DNA from: an uncultured Aquimarina sp.
GTDB taxonomy: Bacteria; Bacteroidota; Bacteroidia; Flavobacteriales; Flavobacteriaceae
Length of the DNA: 64,000 nt
Reading direction: 5' to 3'
NCBI GenBank assembly: GCA_947498775.1
Contig: CANMLL010000018.1
Span: forward strand, 1 to 64,000
Of the stretch, positions 17,030 through 25,355 are shown in pieces (position 1 is the first letter of the stretch; every line of letters begins with the position of its first letter). The notes beneath the pieces were generated by a model that was not told the origin of the DNA, made no database searches, and worked only from the letters and a program-made list of their open reading frames with translations. A program made the translations under genes and the position numbers.

Positions 17030-17044
17030 TACTGTTTTACCATA
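17030..17044. promoter_or_regulatory. Palindromic operator candidate (paralog 2, near site)
   Basis: TACTGTTTTACCATA matches the reverse orientation of TAYGGTAAAACCRTA at 14 of 15 positions. It lies 53 bases before the paralog 2 start, and its centre is 104 bases from the far site, about ten helical turns. Confidence 0.4.
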
Positions 17045-17133
17045 ATTTTTATGAATATTACAAGACACTTCATGAAACCTTCAATTATTCAAAACAAAAA
17101 GGATGTTTTAACATAAAATTCATATAAAAATTG

Positions 17134-17148
17134 TACGGTAAAACTATT
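17134..17148. promoter_or_regulatory. Palindromic operator candidate (paralog 2, far site)
   Basis: TACGGTAAAACTATT keeps one intact arm (TACGGT) and the AAA centre; the second arm is degenerate. It lies 157 bases before the paralog 2 start, matching paralog 1. Confidence 0.4.
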
Positions 17149-17557
17149 ATTTTTTGTAAGATTTCAGCTACGTAAACCCTATAATTCATAAATTTTCGCT
17201 GCTTTTGGTGATGATCTCTTCGTAATTTTAACTAAATACTGTTGCTAAAAAGTTAAACCTTTAATATGTTCTAGTACATACAATATATAACGAAGTCATC
17301 TGAACTTTTAATCCCTCATATAGGGTTTGATTATCTCCTGGCTACTCTGATAAAAAAAATGTTTAGAAAGCATACCTTGTGGGCTTGCTACGAGAGTATT
17401 GATTTCTGGGCTGCAAAAATACATTTTACGCCCTAATTTCACTCTTTTTTTCCATCGTAGTTATGGGCACATACTATCCAAAAATAGATGTATAATAGCC
17501 ACAAAAGCCTATTTTTTACTTTCAAATAAAAAGTTCAAAATGACTTCAGAAAAAAAA
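17149..17557. other. Intergenic stretch, mostly duplicated DNA with an orphan -7 element
   Basis: Bases up to about 17340 are the upstream half of the tandem duplication and match 15851-16045. The remainder to 17557 has no ORF or repeat that I can see. CAAAAATA at 17414-17421 is a perfect minus-strand -7 element (TATTTTTG) but has no gene directly downstream; the nearest minus-strand start is 437 bases away. Confidence 0.4.
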
Positions 17558-17582
17558 GACTACAAAACATGATTTTGTAGTC
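17558..17582 (-). terminator. Terminator of paralog 3
   Basis: A 10-base perfect stem, GACTACAAAA (17558-17567) and TTTTGTAGTC (17573-17582), is followed on the minus strand by a seven-T run. It lies 30 bases after the paralog 3 stop. Confidence 0.85.
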
Positions 17583-17611
17583 CATTGTTGTTAGGTATTT
17601 CTCTTCTTTTT

Positions 17612-18316
17612 TTACCGCCTTATACTTCCTGCATTACTTAAAAGACTTCTAGTTCGCGTAGAGTCATTACTTTTTAATGCATTATATCTTGATACAAGTC
17701 TTATCAAGTCTTCTTCTTTCTTGAAACGAATTTTTTCTTTCTTAAGGTAGGATTTTAAATCTTCTTGTTTATCACTAAAAGAGGCTAACAGCTCTTTCTT
17801 ATTCATCGGAAGCTCCAAAATCACATTATTTTCTTCAAGATAGTAGGTGGTTAAGGTTCTTAGTTCTCCGGGATAATGAGTATGGGTCATTTCATTATTA
17901 ATCGGATCTTTTATCCTAAGCGTATATTTTTTATAGATTCTGTACTGGTCATTTAATTCTACTAGGATATAGTACCCCGATCTGTCTGCACCACGCGTAT
18001 TTTTAAACTCACAATAATAAAAATAATCTCCATCTATTCTGGCATGTACCGTTGGGGACTTATGTATATTGTATAAATTACTACCCTCTTTATACTCTAA
18101 CGCATCAGTAAATATATTGTACTTCAATTTTGCATCTATTGTACCTAACTTTTCATCTATAATACTAGCTTCTTTGTATTGCGCTTTAAGGTATAGCGAA
18201 CCTTCATATTCCTCATAATCTGCAATTCCCTCAGTAGGAGTTAACATATTTTGCGGAAGCTGAGCATAAAATGTAAGGTTTGTTAAGAAAACTGAAATAA
18301 GTATAATTTTTCTCAT
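17612..18316 (-). CDS. Unrecognised secreted protein, paralog 3 of 3
   Basis: This 234-residue protein is predicted from the ATG at 18316 (MRKIILISVFLTNLTFYAQ signal peptide). The frame extends 13 codons further upstream, but those residues would spoil the signal peptide. The order of blocks matches paralogs 1 and 2: an EYEGSLYLKAQYKEAS strand region, KSPTVHARIDGDYFYYCEF, YYLEENNVILELPMNKKE, and the KKEKIRFKKEEDLIRLVSRY helix. It is the most diverged copy, so it predates the duplication that made paralogs 1 and 2. It ends in a SLLSNAGSIRR tail. No known family was recognised. Confidence 0.8.
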   Translation of the reverse strand: MRKIILISVFLTNLTFYAQLPQNMLTPTEGIADYEEYEGSLYLKAQYKEASIIDEKLGTIDAKLKYNIFTDALEYKEGSNLYNIHKSPTVHARIDGDYFYYCEFKNTRGADRSGYYILVELNDQYRIYKKYTLRIKDPINNEMTHTHYPGELRTLTTYYLEENNVILELPMNKKELLASFSDKQEDLKSYLKKEKIRFKKEEDLIRLVSRYNALKSNDSTRTRSLLSNAGSIRR

Positions 18317-18337
18317 GTTTATTGATTTAAGGTTATA

Positions 18338-18345
18338 CAAAATTA
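18338..18345 (-). promoter_or_regulatory. -7 element for paralog 3
   Basis: CAAAATTA on the plus strand reads TAATTTTG on the minus strand, matching TAnnTTTG, 22 bases before the start codon. No clear -33 element was seen. Confidence 0.4.
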
Positions 18346-18479
18346 AAAAAAACAATGAATTCTATATAGGAAACCCATTTTTTTGCATAATTTTTAAGAA
18401 TTATGCAATAAGTATAAGGGAAACGACGTTAATTATATGTTAAAAAATAATTAATATTGAAAAATTCACATTGTTTATA

Positions 18480-18494
18480 TGTGGCAAAACCATA
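18480..18494. promoter_or_regulatory. Palindromic operator candidate (paralog 3, far site)
   Basis: TGTGGCAAAACCATA keeps the ACCATA arm and AAA centre; the other arm matches at 4 of 6 positions. It lies 164 bases before the start. A decayed second site around 18375-18389 sits 105 bases closer to the gene, echoing the spacing in paralogs 1 and 2. Confidence 0.35.
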
Positions 18495-18529
18495 AATAAT
18501 TGATCTAATATGCTGTTTTTCAAAAGAAA

Positions 18530-20632
18530 TTAATCCAATAAATGGATAGCTTTTTTAACTTCTTGGACTGGATATTTGCAAGAATTGTTTACACAAACAT
18601 AGATCAACGTTTCTCCTTTAGAAAATCTGTTTTTCAATAATGTTCTTTCAGAATCAGACGTGCTACCGGCCAATAATTTGTTTGGGATATAAACTTTGTT
18701 TAAATTCTGTAATTTATTTTGTAATTCATTACCAACAATAACTATTTCATAAAAGTTAAAGACAAAATTAACCATTAGATCAAGCCAGTTAGAATAACCA
18801 GAAGGGTAGGATTCGATTTGTGGTTTGATATTGTGTAACATTTGTTGACTTATCTTTTTGTACTCAGCTACATCATAGTAATGCGATAATAGAAATAAGT
18901 TTTTGGCCATTATAGAATTTGATGCAGGGATAACATTATCACTAGATTCGACAGTACGAGTAATAAGTTGTGGATCTTTATCAGAAGTAAAATAAAACAC
19001 CTCTTTTTTATTATCAAAAAAATGAGTTATGGTATATGCTGTCAAATCTTTTGAAAGATCAAGCCACTCATGGTTTAACGTATTTTGATACAGTAGTATA
19101 AAAGCTTCTATTACCGTTGCATAATCTTCTAAGTATCCATTAATTGTGCTTTTTCCATTTTTATAATTATGAAATAAAGAAGAATCAGGTTTTAACTGAT
19201 TGTTTTTAATAAACGTTGCATTCTTTATTGCTGCATTTAAAAATTCTTTTTCTCCAAAAACTCTATAAGCATCAAGATATCCTTTTAACATCAAGGCGTT
19301 CCATGAGGTAAGTGTTTTATCATCTAATCTTGGTTGTGATCGCTTTTCTCTGTGTGCGAGCAATGTTTTTTTCCAGGATTCTATTTTTTTAATTAACGAT
19401 TGATTAGTAACCTCATATTTTTTACAAAATTCGGTGCTGCTTTCTTTTCTAATCAGTACATAATTTCCTTTTTCCCATAAACCATAATCATTTATATTAT
19501 AATACTCTGAAAAAAGAATAAAGTCGTCACCAAGCAGAGTTTTTAGCTCTTCTTTTTTCCAGACATAAAAGGCACCTTCTTCTAATTCGCCAGTATCGGT
19601 TGTGCTATCGGCATCTAGAGATGAATAAAAAGCACCTTCTTGGTTGGTAAGTTCGCGAGATACAAAATCCAAAGTTTCATACACTACACTTTTATACCAT
19701 GGATCTTTTGACACCAAATATGCATCAGAGTAGAGGCTAACCAATTGCGCATTGTCATATAGCATTTTTTCAAAATGCGGTACGTGCCATTTGTCATCTG
19801 TCGAGTATCGCGAAAATCCCCCTCCAATGTGATCATAAATACCACCGTAGGATATTTTGGTCAGCGTATTTGTTACATATTCGATCAATTCGTTATCTTG
19901 GGTTTGATGTGCATATCTAAGTAAGAATTGATAATTATTGGGCATCATAAATTTTGGAACCCGTTTGGTACCTCCTTTTTTATAGTCGAACTGCTTACTC
20001 CATTTTTTAACGGCCGAAGTGATAAAATCTTTTTCAAAACTCAGCTCTTCTGTATTAACTTCAACAATATCTACGGCTTTGATACCCTGTTCTAGTTTTT
20101 CAGCATATTCTATCAGTTTTTGAGGTTGTTTTTTATATAAATCTGAGATCTGTTGTAGAGCATCAACCCAATTTCCTTTTGGGAAATAGGTACCTCCCCA
20201 GACTGGTCTCCCGTCAGGCAAAGTAATTACATTAAGAGGCCAGCCACCGCTTCCGGTCATGAGCTGTACTGCACTCATATATACCTGATCTATATCTGGT
20301 CGTTCTTCTCGATCTACTTTGATATTGATGTAGTTGCTGTTCATAATTTCTGCAACCTTGGGATCTTCAAAACTTTCATGTTCCATCACATGGCACCAAT
20401 GGCAAGCAGCATATCCAATACTGATGATGATTAGCTTATTTTCTTTTTTTGACTGATCAAGTGCTTTTTCTCCCCAGGGTTTCCAATCAACAGGATTGTG
20501 CGCATGTTGCAATAAATATGGACTGGTTTCATGAATCAGATCATTGGTATAGCGATGTTCTTCCATAGGAGGTTTGTTTTGACTTGTGCAAGCGGCTGTA
20601 AGTATTAGTAAAGGCAAAAACCAATTTTTCAC
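18530..20632 (-). CDS. YyaL-type protein: DUF255 thioredoxin domain plus (alpha/alpha)6 barrel, lipoprotein
   Basis: This 700-residue protein has a lipoprotein signal (LTAAC, Cys15). The N-terminal DUF255/thioredoxin-like domain starts at [21 protein letters not shown] and carries the redox-like motif AACHWCH (Cys77, Cys80). [13 protein letters not shown] and [13 protein letters not shown] follow; all are hallmarks of the YyaL/SSP411 family. The rest is an alpha-helical glycosidase-like toroid with [20 protein letters not shown] and YDNAQL. The activity of the family is not settled. The lipoprotein signal suggests an envelope location. It is followed on the same strand by no close partner. 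Confidence 0.9.
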   Translation of the reverse strand: MKNWFLPLLILTAACTSQNKPPMEEHRYTNDLIHETSPYLLQHAHNPVDWKPWGEKALDQSKKENKLIIISIGYAACHWCHVMEHESFEDPKVAEIMNSNYINIKVDREERPDIDQVYMSAVQLMTGSGGWPLNVITLPDGRPVWGGTYFPKGNWVDALQQISDLYKKQPQKLIEYAEKLEQGIKAVDIVEVNTEELSFEKDFITSAVKKWSKQFDYKKGGTKRVPKFMMPNNYQFLLRYAHQTQDNELIEYVTNTLTKISYGGIYDHIGGGFSRYSTDDKWHVPHFEKMLYDNAQLVSLYSDAYLVSKDPWYKSVVYETLDFVSRELTNQEGAFYSSLDADSTTDTGELEEGAFYVWKKEELKTLLGDDFILFSEYYNINDYGLWEKGNYVLIRKESSTEFCKKYEVTNQSLIKKIESWKKTLLAHREKRSQPRLDDKTLTSWNALMLKGYLDAYRVFGEKEFLNAAIKNATFIKNNQLKPDSSLFHNYKNGKSTINGYLEDYATVIEAFILLYQNTLNHEWLDLSKDLTAYTITHFFDNKKEVFYFTSDKDPQLITRTVESSDNVIPASNSIMAKNLFLLSHYYDVAEYKKISQQMLHNIKPQIESYPSGYSNWLDLMVNFVFNFYEIVIVGNELQNKLQNLNKVYIPNKLLAGSTSDSERTLLKNRFSKGETLIYVCVNNSCKYPVQEVKKAIHLLD

Positions 20633-20664
20633 AACGGTTGATTTTGAGATTGTCTAAAAATATA

Positions 20665-20695
20665 AAAAGCATCCCAAATAATCAGGATGCTTTTT
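20665..20695 (-). terminator. Terminator of the dodecin gene
   Basis: The stem AAAAAGCATCC (20665-20675) and GGATGCTTTTT (20685-20695) has a 9-base loop and T-rich flanks on both strands. It lies just after the dodecin stop and may also block read-through from the plus strand. Confidence 0.8.
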
Positions 20696-20716
20696 ATCAA
20701 AGAAACGATAAACTTT

Positions 20717-20917
20717 TTAATTGATCTCGAAAGAAATTTTAAGGTTCACCCTAAATTCTGCTATATCGTTATTTTTCACGACAACTTTTTGGTCGGATAC
20801 CCATGCAGATTTGATGTTTTTTACTGTTTTACCGGCTTCTTTTATTCCGTTTTTTGCTGCATCGTCCCAACCTTTTTCAGAACTTGCAATGACTTCAATA
20901 GTTTTAACAATTGCCAT
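20717..20917 (-). CDS. Dodecin, flavin-binding storage protein
   Basis: This 66-residue protein, MAIVKTIEVIASSEKGWDDA through VKNIKSAWVSDQKVVV to the FRVNLKISFEIN end, has the single beta-alpha-beta-beta fold and conserved SSEKGWDDA and W(V)xD positions of dodecins. Dodecins form hollow dodecamers that bind riboflavin or FMN and protect against flavin photochemistry. Length and sequence match the family well. It stands alone with its own terminator. Confidence 0.93.
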   Translation of the reverse strand: MAIVKTIEVIASSEKGWDDAAKNGIKEAGKTVKNIKSAWVSDQKVVVKNNDIAEFRVNLKISFEIN

Positions 20918-21042
20918 TTTTAAAATGTTTTGGTTAATATTTTATGATATTCTCTAAGATACGAGATACTTTGCTGTTTTAAAATAAAAACGCACATTCT
21001 TTTATTGGCAATTTTCGATGTAATTAACGATTATTCGTTCAA

Positions 21043-21948
21043 CTACCCATTTAGTGCCTCAACATACTCAACTTTGTCTTTTAGCATTTCTTTAAGCATG
21101 TTTTCGATACCATTTTTAAGGGTAAATGTTGAAGAAGGGCAACCACTACAAGCGCCTTGCAGGATTACTTTTACTCCTTTACTTTCTGGATCATAAGAGT
21201 CAAACAAAATATTACCTCCATCACTGGCAACTGCAGGTTTGATATATTCTTCAATGATGTTTACAATATCTTTAGAAATATCATCAAGGTTTTCAAAATC
21301 AGAATCGGCTTGTTTTTCAGCTTCACTTTTTGAAACTACGGCATTATCAGATAAAACCTCTTTGCCTTGTTCTAGATAATTGCGCAAAAACTCTCTGATT
21401 TCCAAAGTAATATCATTCCAATCTGCCATTTCATATTTGCTTATAGAAATGTAGTTCTCATCGATATAGACTTCTTTTACAAATGGAAAATGAAATAGTT
21501 CTTGTGCAAGTGGAGCTTCTTTGGCGTCGTCAATATTTTTAAATTCATGTCCAGCAGTTACCAGCTTCTTATTGGCTACAAATTTAAGTACGGCAGGGTT
21601 AGGAGTGCTTTCTGCATAAATAGTCACAGGCATTTTTTTACTGGTTTGAGCTTCAGTAACTGCCGATTGGCCACTATTGAGATAGTTTTTGATCTGTTCT
21701 GCTACTTCTTCCTGCACATCTGCCCATTCTACAATGTCAAATTTGTCGATCGCAACAAAATTCTGGGCAATAAATACTCTTTTCACAAAGGGTAGATAAA
21801 ACAATTGCTGTGCTAGCGGGGAGTTTTTAGCATGATCTATATTTTCAAATTCGTAACTGGTATGTTGTGTTAAAAAGTGATTGGCTTCAAATTTTATAAT
21901 ACCAGGATTTGAAGTGGGTTCTATCTTTATTTCAAAATTCTTTTCCAT
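21043..21948 (-). CDS. NifU/Nfu family iron-sulfur scaffold with two N-terminal Nfu_N domains
   Basis: This 301-residue protein has two tandem Nfu_N-type domains: residues 1-90 with IEPTSNPGIIKFEAN, and about 108-195 with AESTPNPAVLKFVAN. Each carries the KNIDDAKEAPLAQELF-type segment. A C-terminal NifU domain has the cluster ligands Cys267 and Cys270 in GACSGCPSSTFTLKNGIE. Known role: assembly or transfer of Fe-S clusters. Most Nfu proteins have one N domain; the duplication is visible by direct comparison of the two halves and appears frequent in flavobacteria. Confidence 0.92.
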   Translation of the reverse strand: MEKNFEIKIEPTSNPGIIKFEANHFLTQHTSYEFENIDHAKNSPLAQQLFYLPFVKRVFIAQNFVAIDKFDIVEWADVQEEVAEQIKNYLNSGQSAVTEAQTSKKMPVTIYAESTPNPAVLKFVANKKLVTAGHEFKNIDDAKEAPLAQELFHFPFVKEVYIDENYISISKYEMADWNDITLEIREFLRNYLEQGKEVLSDNAVVSKSEAEKQADSDFENLDDISKDIVNIIEEYIKPAVASDGGNILFDSYDPESKGVKVILQGACSGCPSSTFTLKNGIENMLKEMLKDKVEYVEALNG

Positions 21949-21962
21949 GAGTTAATTTTTGG

Positions 21963-21996
21963 CAAATTTACTAAAAAGCAATACGATATCATCAAA
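21963..21996 (-). promoter_or_regulatory. Promoter of the NifU gene
   Basis: On the minus strand, TAAATTTG (plus CAAATTTA, 21963-21970) is a perfect -7 element 15 bases before the start. A TTTG (plus CAAA, 21993-21996) lies 22 bases upstream as a candidate -33. Confidence 0.5.
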
Positions 21997-22049
21997 GGAT
22001 TAGTGCTGCTAACATTTTTTAACAACTTACACTTAATAAACTTAAAATC

Positions 22050-22078
22050 TTGAATTCTTACAAAAATTTATATCTTTG
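22050..22078 (+). promoter_or_regulatory. Promoter of the PorP/SprF gene
   Basis: TTG at 22050-22052 and a perfect TATCTTTG at 22071-22078 are 18 bases apart. The ATG is at 22200, implying a leader of about 115 bases. Confidence 0.65.
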
Positions 22079-22199
22079 AGATCATTATTGATTAATTATA
22101 TTTTATAAAATTATCGTGAAGCCCCACAATATAAACTGTTTTTAATAGTTTACATGTAATTCACAGAATCTGTTTGTCCCCATAAAAAGCAGTGCCTAA

Positions 22200-23219
22200 A
22201 TGAGCTTTAAAAAAACTTATGTAATATTTTTAATGTTACTATCTCAGTTTGTGTTTTCACAAGAAGGGATTCCTGTATATGCCGATTATCTTTCTGATAA
22301 TCTTTATTTGGTGCACCCTGCGATGGCTGGTGCTTCTAATGCCAATAAAATTAGACTTACCGCAAGAAAACAATGGTTTGATGTAGATAATGCTCCTAAT
22401 TTGCAGTCTGCAAATATGAATTTTAGAATGGGAGACAAAACCGGTCTTGGAGCCATTGTATTTAAGGATGAAAATGGACGTTTTTCTCAAACAGGAGTCT
22501 ATCTTACATTTGCATATCACCTTTTATTCTCAAGAGACAGAACAGATCTCAATATGCTTTCTTTTGGATTAAGTGGTGGATTTATACAGTCTAATGTTGA
22601 TCTTAGAGGGCTAGATGATATTGCAGACCCAGATCCTGTGATTTTGGATCGGATACAAAAAGATGCTTATTTTAATGTTGATTTTGGATTGGCCTATCAT
22701 TATTTAGAATGGTACGCTCACTTTACCGTAAAGAATTTAATACCCACTACTCGTGATACTTTTGATAACAATACACCTATACAAGAACCTAACGACCAAC
22801 GTAGGTATGTAATGTCTTTTGGGAGAGTGTTTGATTTTGGAGAGAAATGGAGTTTTGAACCTTCGTTGCTCTATCAGGTGACCGAACGTACCGAAGAAAG
22901 TAGTATCGACATCAATGCCAAAATGTATCGAGATTTGAATGAAAAAACAACATTGTGGGGCGGATTGTCCTACAGGCGTAGTTTGGATGGAGCAGAGTTT
23001 TCTGAAGATGGGGTTTCGGTCGAAAATCAACAATTACAATATTTTACTCCGTTTCTTGGAGTAAATTATAAAAAATGGATGGTAGGATATACCTATAGTT
23101 ACCAAGCAAACTCGGTAGTCCTTAGTGATGGTGGATTTCATCAACTTACTTTAGGATACGATTTTGGGAAACGTAAAGAACGTTGGAACTGTAATTGTCC
23201 TGCTGTGAATTCGAAGTAA
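22200..23219 (+). CDS. PorP/SprF family type IX secretion membrane protein
   Basis: This 339-residue outer-membrane beta-barrel has a signal peptide ending FVFSQ. The family-defining start is YADYLSDNLYLVHPAMAGAS, followed by KIRLTARKQWF and repeated amphipathic strands (GLGAIVFKDENGRFSQTG, FGLSGGFIQSNVDL). PorP/SprF proteins work with T9SS components, and many copies per genome are partnered with secreted adhesins; this one has no adhesin beside it. The C-terminal WNCNCPAVNSK with its CNC is unusual for a barrel end and may extend outside the barrel. Confidence 0.92.
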   Translation: MSFKKTYVIFLMLLSQFVFSQEGIPVYADYLSDNLYLVHPAMAGASNANKIRLTARKQWFDVDNAPNLQSANMNFRMGDKTGLGAIVFKDENGRFSQTGVYLTFAYHLLFSRDRTDLNMLSFGLSGGFIQSNVDLRGLDDIADPDPVILDRIQKDAYFNVDFGLAYHYLEWYAHFTVKNLIPTTRDTFDNNTPIQEPNDQRRYVMSFGRVFDFGEKWSFEPSLLYQVTERTEESSIDINAKMYRDLNEKTTLWGGLSYRRSLDGAEFSEDGVSVENQQLQYFTPFLGVNYKKWMVGYTYSYQANSVVLSDGGFHQLTLGYDFGKRKERWNCNCPAVNSK

Positions 23220-23238
23220 ATATTATATTTATTGTTCT

Positions 23239-23439
23239 CAGGTTTGGATTCAAAATCCTGCAATTTTATTGTAGCACTTTGGTAATTCGAAAAATTCTAT
23301 TTTTCAATTTCATTATTCGTTAAAAGTTATTTATATGTCGATCGCTGATACTTGTAACCTAATAACTTTTAACAAATAACAAAAAAGCAATTTATTGCGT
23401 GTAAAAACCCCTGCACCTGCAGTGCAGAGTGGTTTAGTT
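23239..23439. repeat. Intergenic repeat of about 205 bases, copy B
   Basis: This aligns with 16050-16259 from end to end. Hairpin covariation is visible: GGGTTCAAAACCC in copy A becomes GGATTCAAAATCC here. The central GTTAAAAGTTATT/AATAACTTTTAAC inverted repeat is intact. The right hairpin (CTGCAC, CTGCA loop, GTGCAG; about 23411-23427) with T run on the minus strand serves as terminator for the rhodanese gene. It fills the gap between the convergent PorP/SprF and rhodanese genes. Confidence 0.75.
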
Positions 23440-23952
23440 TACTTTTACTGAAGTTCCTTCAAACTCTAAATGGTTGCTTTTTATTGAAACCAATGAAGAT
23501 AATTCATAAATATTTTTATAACCATACCCATAAAGATTTATAAATGTAGGAATGTTTAAAGCTAATGGAGCCTTTTTGGTAGCAAAATGAACCAGATCAC
23601 CATCGATATTGTTATTACAATAGATTAATATTCGGGTGTCTTTTGATGGAATATGTTTTGCCAATTCGTCTTTAGTGAAATCCGAAAAATTGATATGGAT
23701 AGCTCCTTTAAGATGCTTTTTCTGGTACATCGCTTCAGAACGTGTGTCTAACAGGACTGTGTTTTCATCTTCCATATACTCCAAAAAAACTTCCAATGAA
23801 ACTAATCTTTCTTCTCGATATTGCAATATCTCTTCAGATATTTCGAGAAATGAATTATAATCTACTTTGGATTTTGGTAATTTATTTTTTTTCTGCGCTT
23901 GCATGGTAAATGGTATTAGTGCTAGAATTAGTATGCGGATTGTGGTTTTCAT
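23434..23952 (-). CDS. Secreted rhodanese-like domain protein
   Basis: This 172-residue protein has a signal peptide ending QAQ (residue 20) and a single rhodanese domain. VLLDTRSEAMYQKKHLKGAI is the domain start, and RILIYCNNNIDGD holds the candidate catalytic Cys112. The active-site loop CNNNIDGD is longer and more acidic than the usual CxxGxR, so sulfurtransferase activity is uncertain. It lies 13 bases downstream of the VWA gene and is probably its operon partner. Its stop overlaps the end of repeat copy B. Confidence 0.82.
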   Translation of the reverse strand: MKTTIRILILALIPFTMQAQKKNKLPKSKVDYNSFLEISEEILQYREERLVSLEVFLEYMEDENTVLLDTRSEAMYQKKHLKGAIHINFSDFTKDELAKHIPSKDTRILIYCNNNIDGDLVHFATKKAPLALNIPTFINLYGYGYKNIYELSSLVSIKSNHLEFEGTSVKVN

Positions 23953-23965
23953 AAGTGTTTCATTT

Positions 23966-25138
23966 TTATTCTTCCCAGGAGAATGATTTTTTCTCTCCCT
24001 GTTTTTTTATGGCATTCAGCAATGCAGCTTCCAGATTCGAGTCTTCTTTTTTTCGATTGTTTTTGATATACGTAATACGCTTTTTGTTGAGCTGCTGAAT
24101 CTCTTGTTGTATTGCTTTACGTTTCTTGCTTTTTTCTGTAATGTGTTGTTTTAGTTCTGTTTTTGATTTTTCTCTAAGTTCTTTTGGTAATTCATCTTTG
24201 GCTACCTCTTCAATTTCAAAAGATTCGTCTTCGGCAGCATCAATAAGATCCCAGCTTTTGTTTTTATAAAAACCAGAACTTTTACTAATGGTACGACTCA
24301 CGGCGTTGGCTGCACTATAAGATGCGGCATTTTTGTCCTGCTCTCTTTGTACCATTCTCTTTTGTGCACCCTTGTTCCCGTAGTATATGTAGGTGTCATT
24401 TAGTTGGTTATTCAGTTTCAAAATAATATCGTCATAAGGAGTTGCAATATGTACGGTTTGGACATTATGATCTATGGCACTATATTCTCCCTGGGTGATA
24501 TCGGCACCGTGTTTCCACATGGTATTGATTCCTTGACCGTAGTTGCCGCAAAAAATGGTATTGATAGTGATATGTTTTTCTAAAGCATCAGTTGCTGCAT
24601 CTTTATAATTTACAGGACCTTGGGTAAAGGGTTCGTTTCCGGCAATAAAAATTAGCTTAAGGTGATCGTTGTTCTTTTTCCAGTCCAATTGGTTAATCGA
24701 AGTGTTGATCACTTTACCACAATATTCGTTTCCGCCGTTAGTAGTAAGTGCAAAAAGTTCTTTCGAAATCTCATCCAGGTCTTCAGAAAAGGGTAAAACC
24801 TGTCTTATAAACCCTTCTTTTGATGATAAACCATCGTTTCCGTATTCATAAAGTGCTATCTGCAGCTTTATTTTATGAAGACCACACTTGGCATATGATA
24901 GTTCATTTACAATCTCCCAGAGTTGTGCCTTGGCCTGATCTATTAACCCATCCATACTATTGCTGGTGTCCAATAATAATGCTACCTGTATATTTCGGGT
25001 ATTGGGATCGGTTTTGGTGGTGTGGATCTCGTGTGTGTTTTCTTTTTGATGAGTAAGCTCATTATGCCGTCTATTGTTTGCAGTGCAAGAAACGTGAATG
25101 AATAAAAGTAATGCACTGCATATAAAAAATGTTCTCAT
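23966..25138 (-). CDS. VWA-domain lipoprotein
   Basis: This 390-residue protein has a lipobox cysteine (FIHVSC, Cys18). A von Willebrand factor A domain starts at residue 50 with the MIDAS motif DTSNS (57-61) in VALLLDTSNSMDG. A central region is followed by a charged coiled coil (about residues 320-380, KKRKAIQQEIQQLNKKR). VWA lipoproteins bind metal and protein partners at the envelope; the partner is unknown. The rhodanese gene follows on the same strand after 13 bases. Confidence 0.88.
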   Translation of the reverse strand: MRTFFICSALLLFIHVSCTANNRRHNELTHQKENTHEIHTTKTDPNTRNIQVALLLDTSNSMDGLIDQAKAQLWEIVNELSYAKCGLHKIKLQIALYEYGNDGLSSKEGFIRQVLPFSEDLDEISKELFALTTNGGNEYCGKVINTSINQLDWKKNNDHLKLIFIAGNEPFTQGPVNYKDAATDALEKHITINTIFCGNYGQGINTMWKHGADITQGEYSAIDHNVQTVHIATPYDDIILKLNNQLNDTYIYYGNKGAQKRMVQREQDKNAASYSAANAVSRTISKSSGFYKNKSWDLIDAAEDESFEIEEVAKDELPKELREKSKTELKQHITEKSKKRKAIQQEIQQLNKKRITYIKNNRKKEDSNLEAALLNAIKKQGEKKSFSWEE

Positions 25139-25355
25139 TGTTTATTTATTTTGAAGTTTAACGTAAAACTAAAGCGAACTTTTTTGCTTAAAAATCCAAA
25201 ATGAGTGAAATATCCCTATGATTGAGTAAACGCATTTGCGCGATTAGTGAGGTTTGTTTTTTGTATCATAAAATTGCTTTAAAACCCGGTTATTACAAGA
25301 GGTGTATTTTATAATCCCATTTAAATGAAGTAAGTTTATCGTATTCTAAAAGAAT

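Noticed and set aside
20687-20957. Two plus-strand open frames opposite dodecin
   Set aside because: Both are reverse-strand shadows of the clear dodecin gene, which has a family match and its own terminator.
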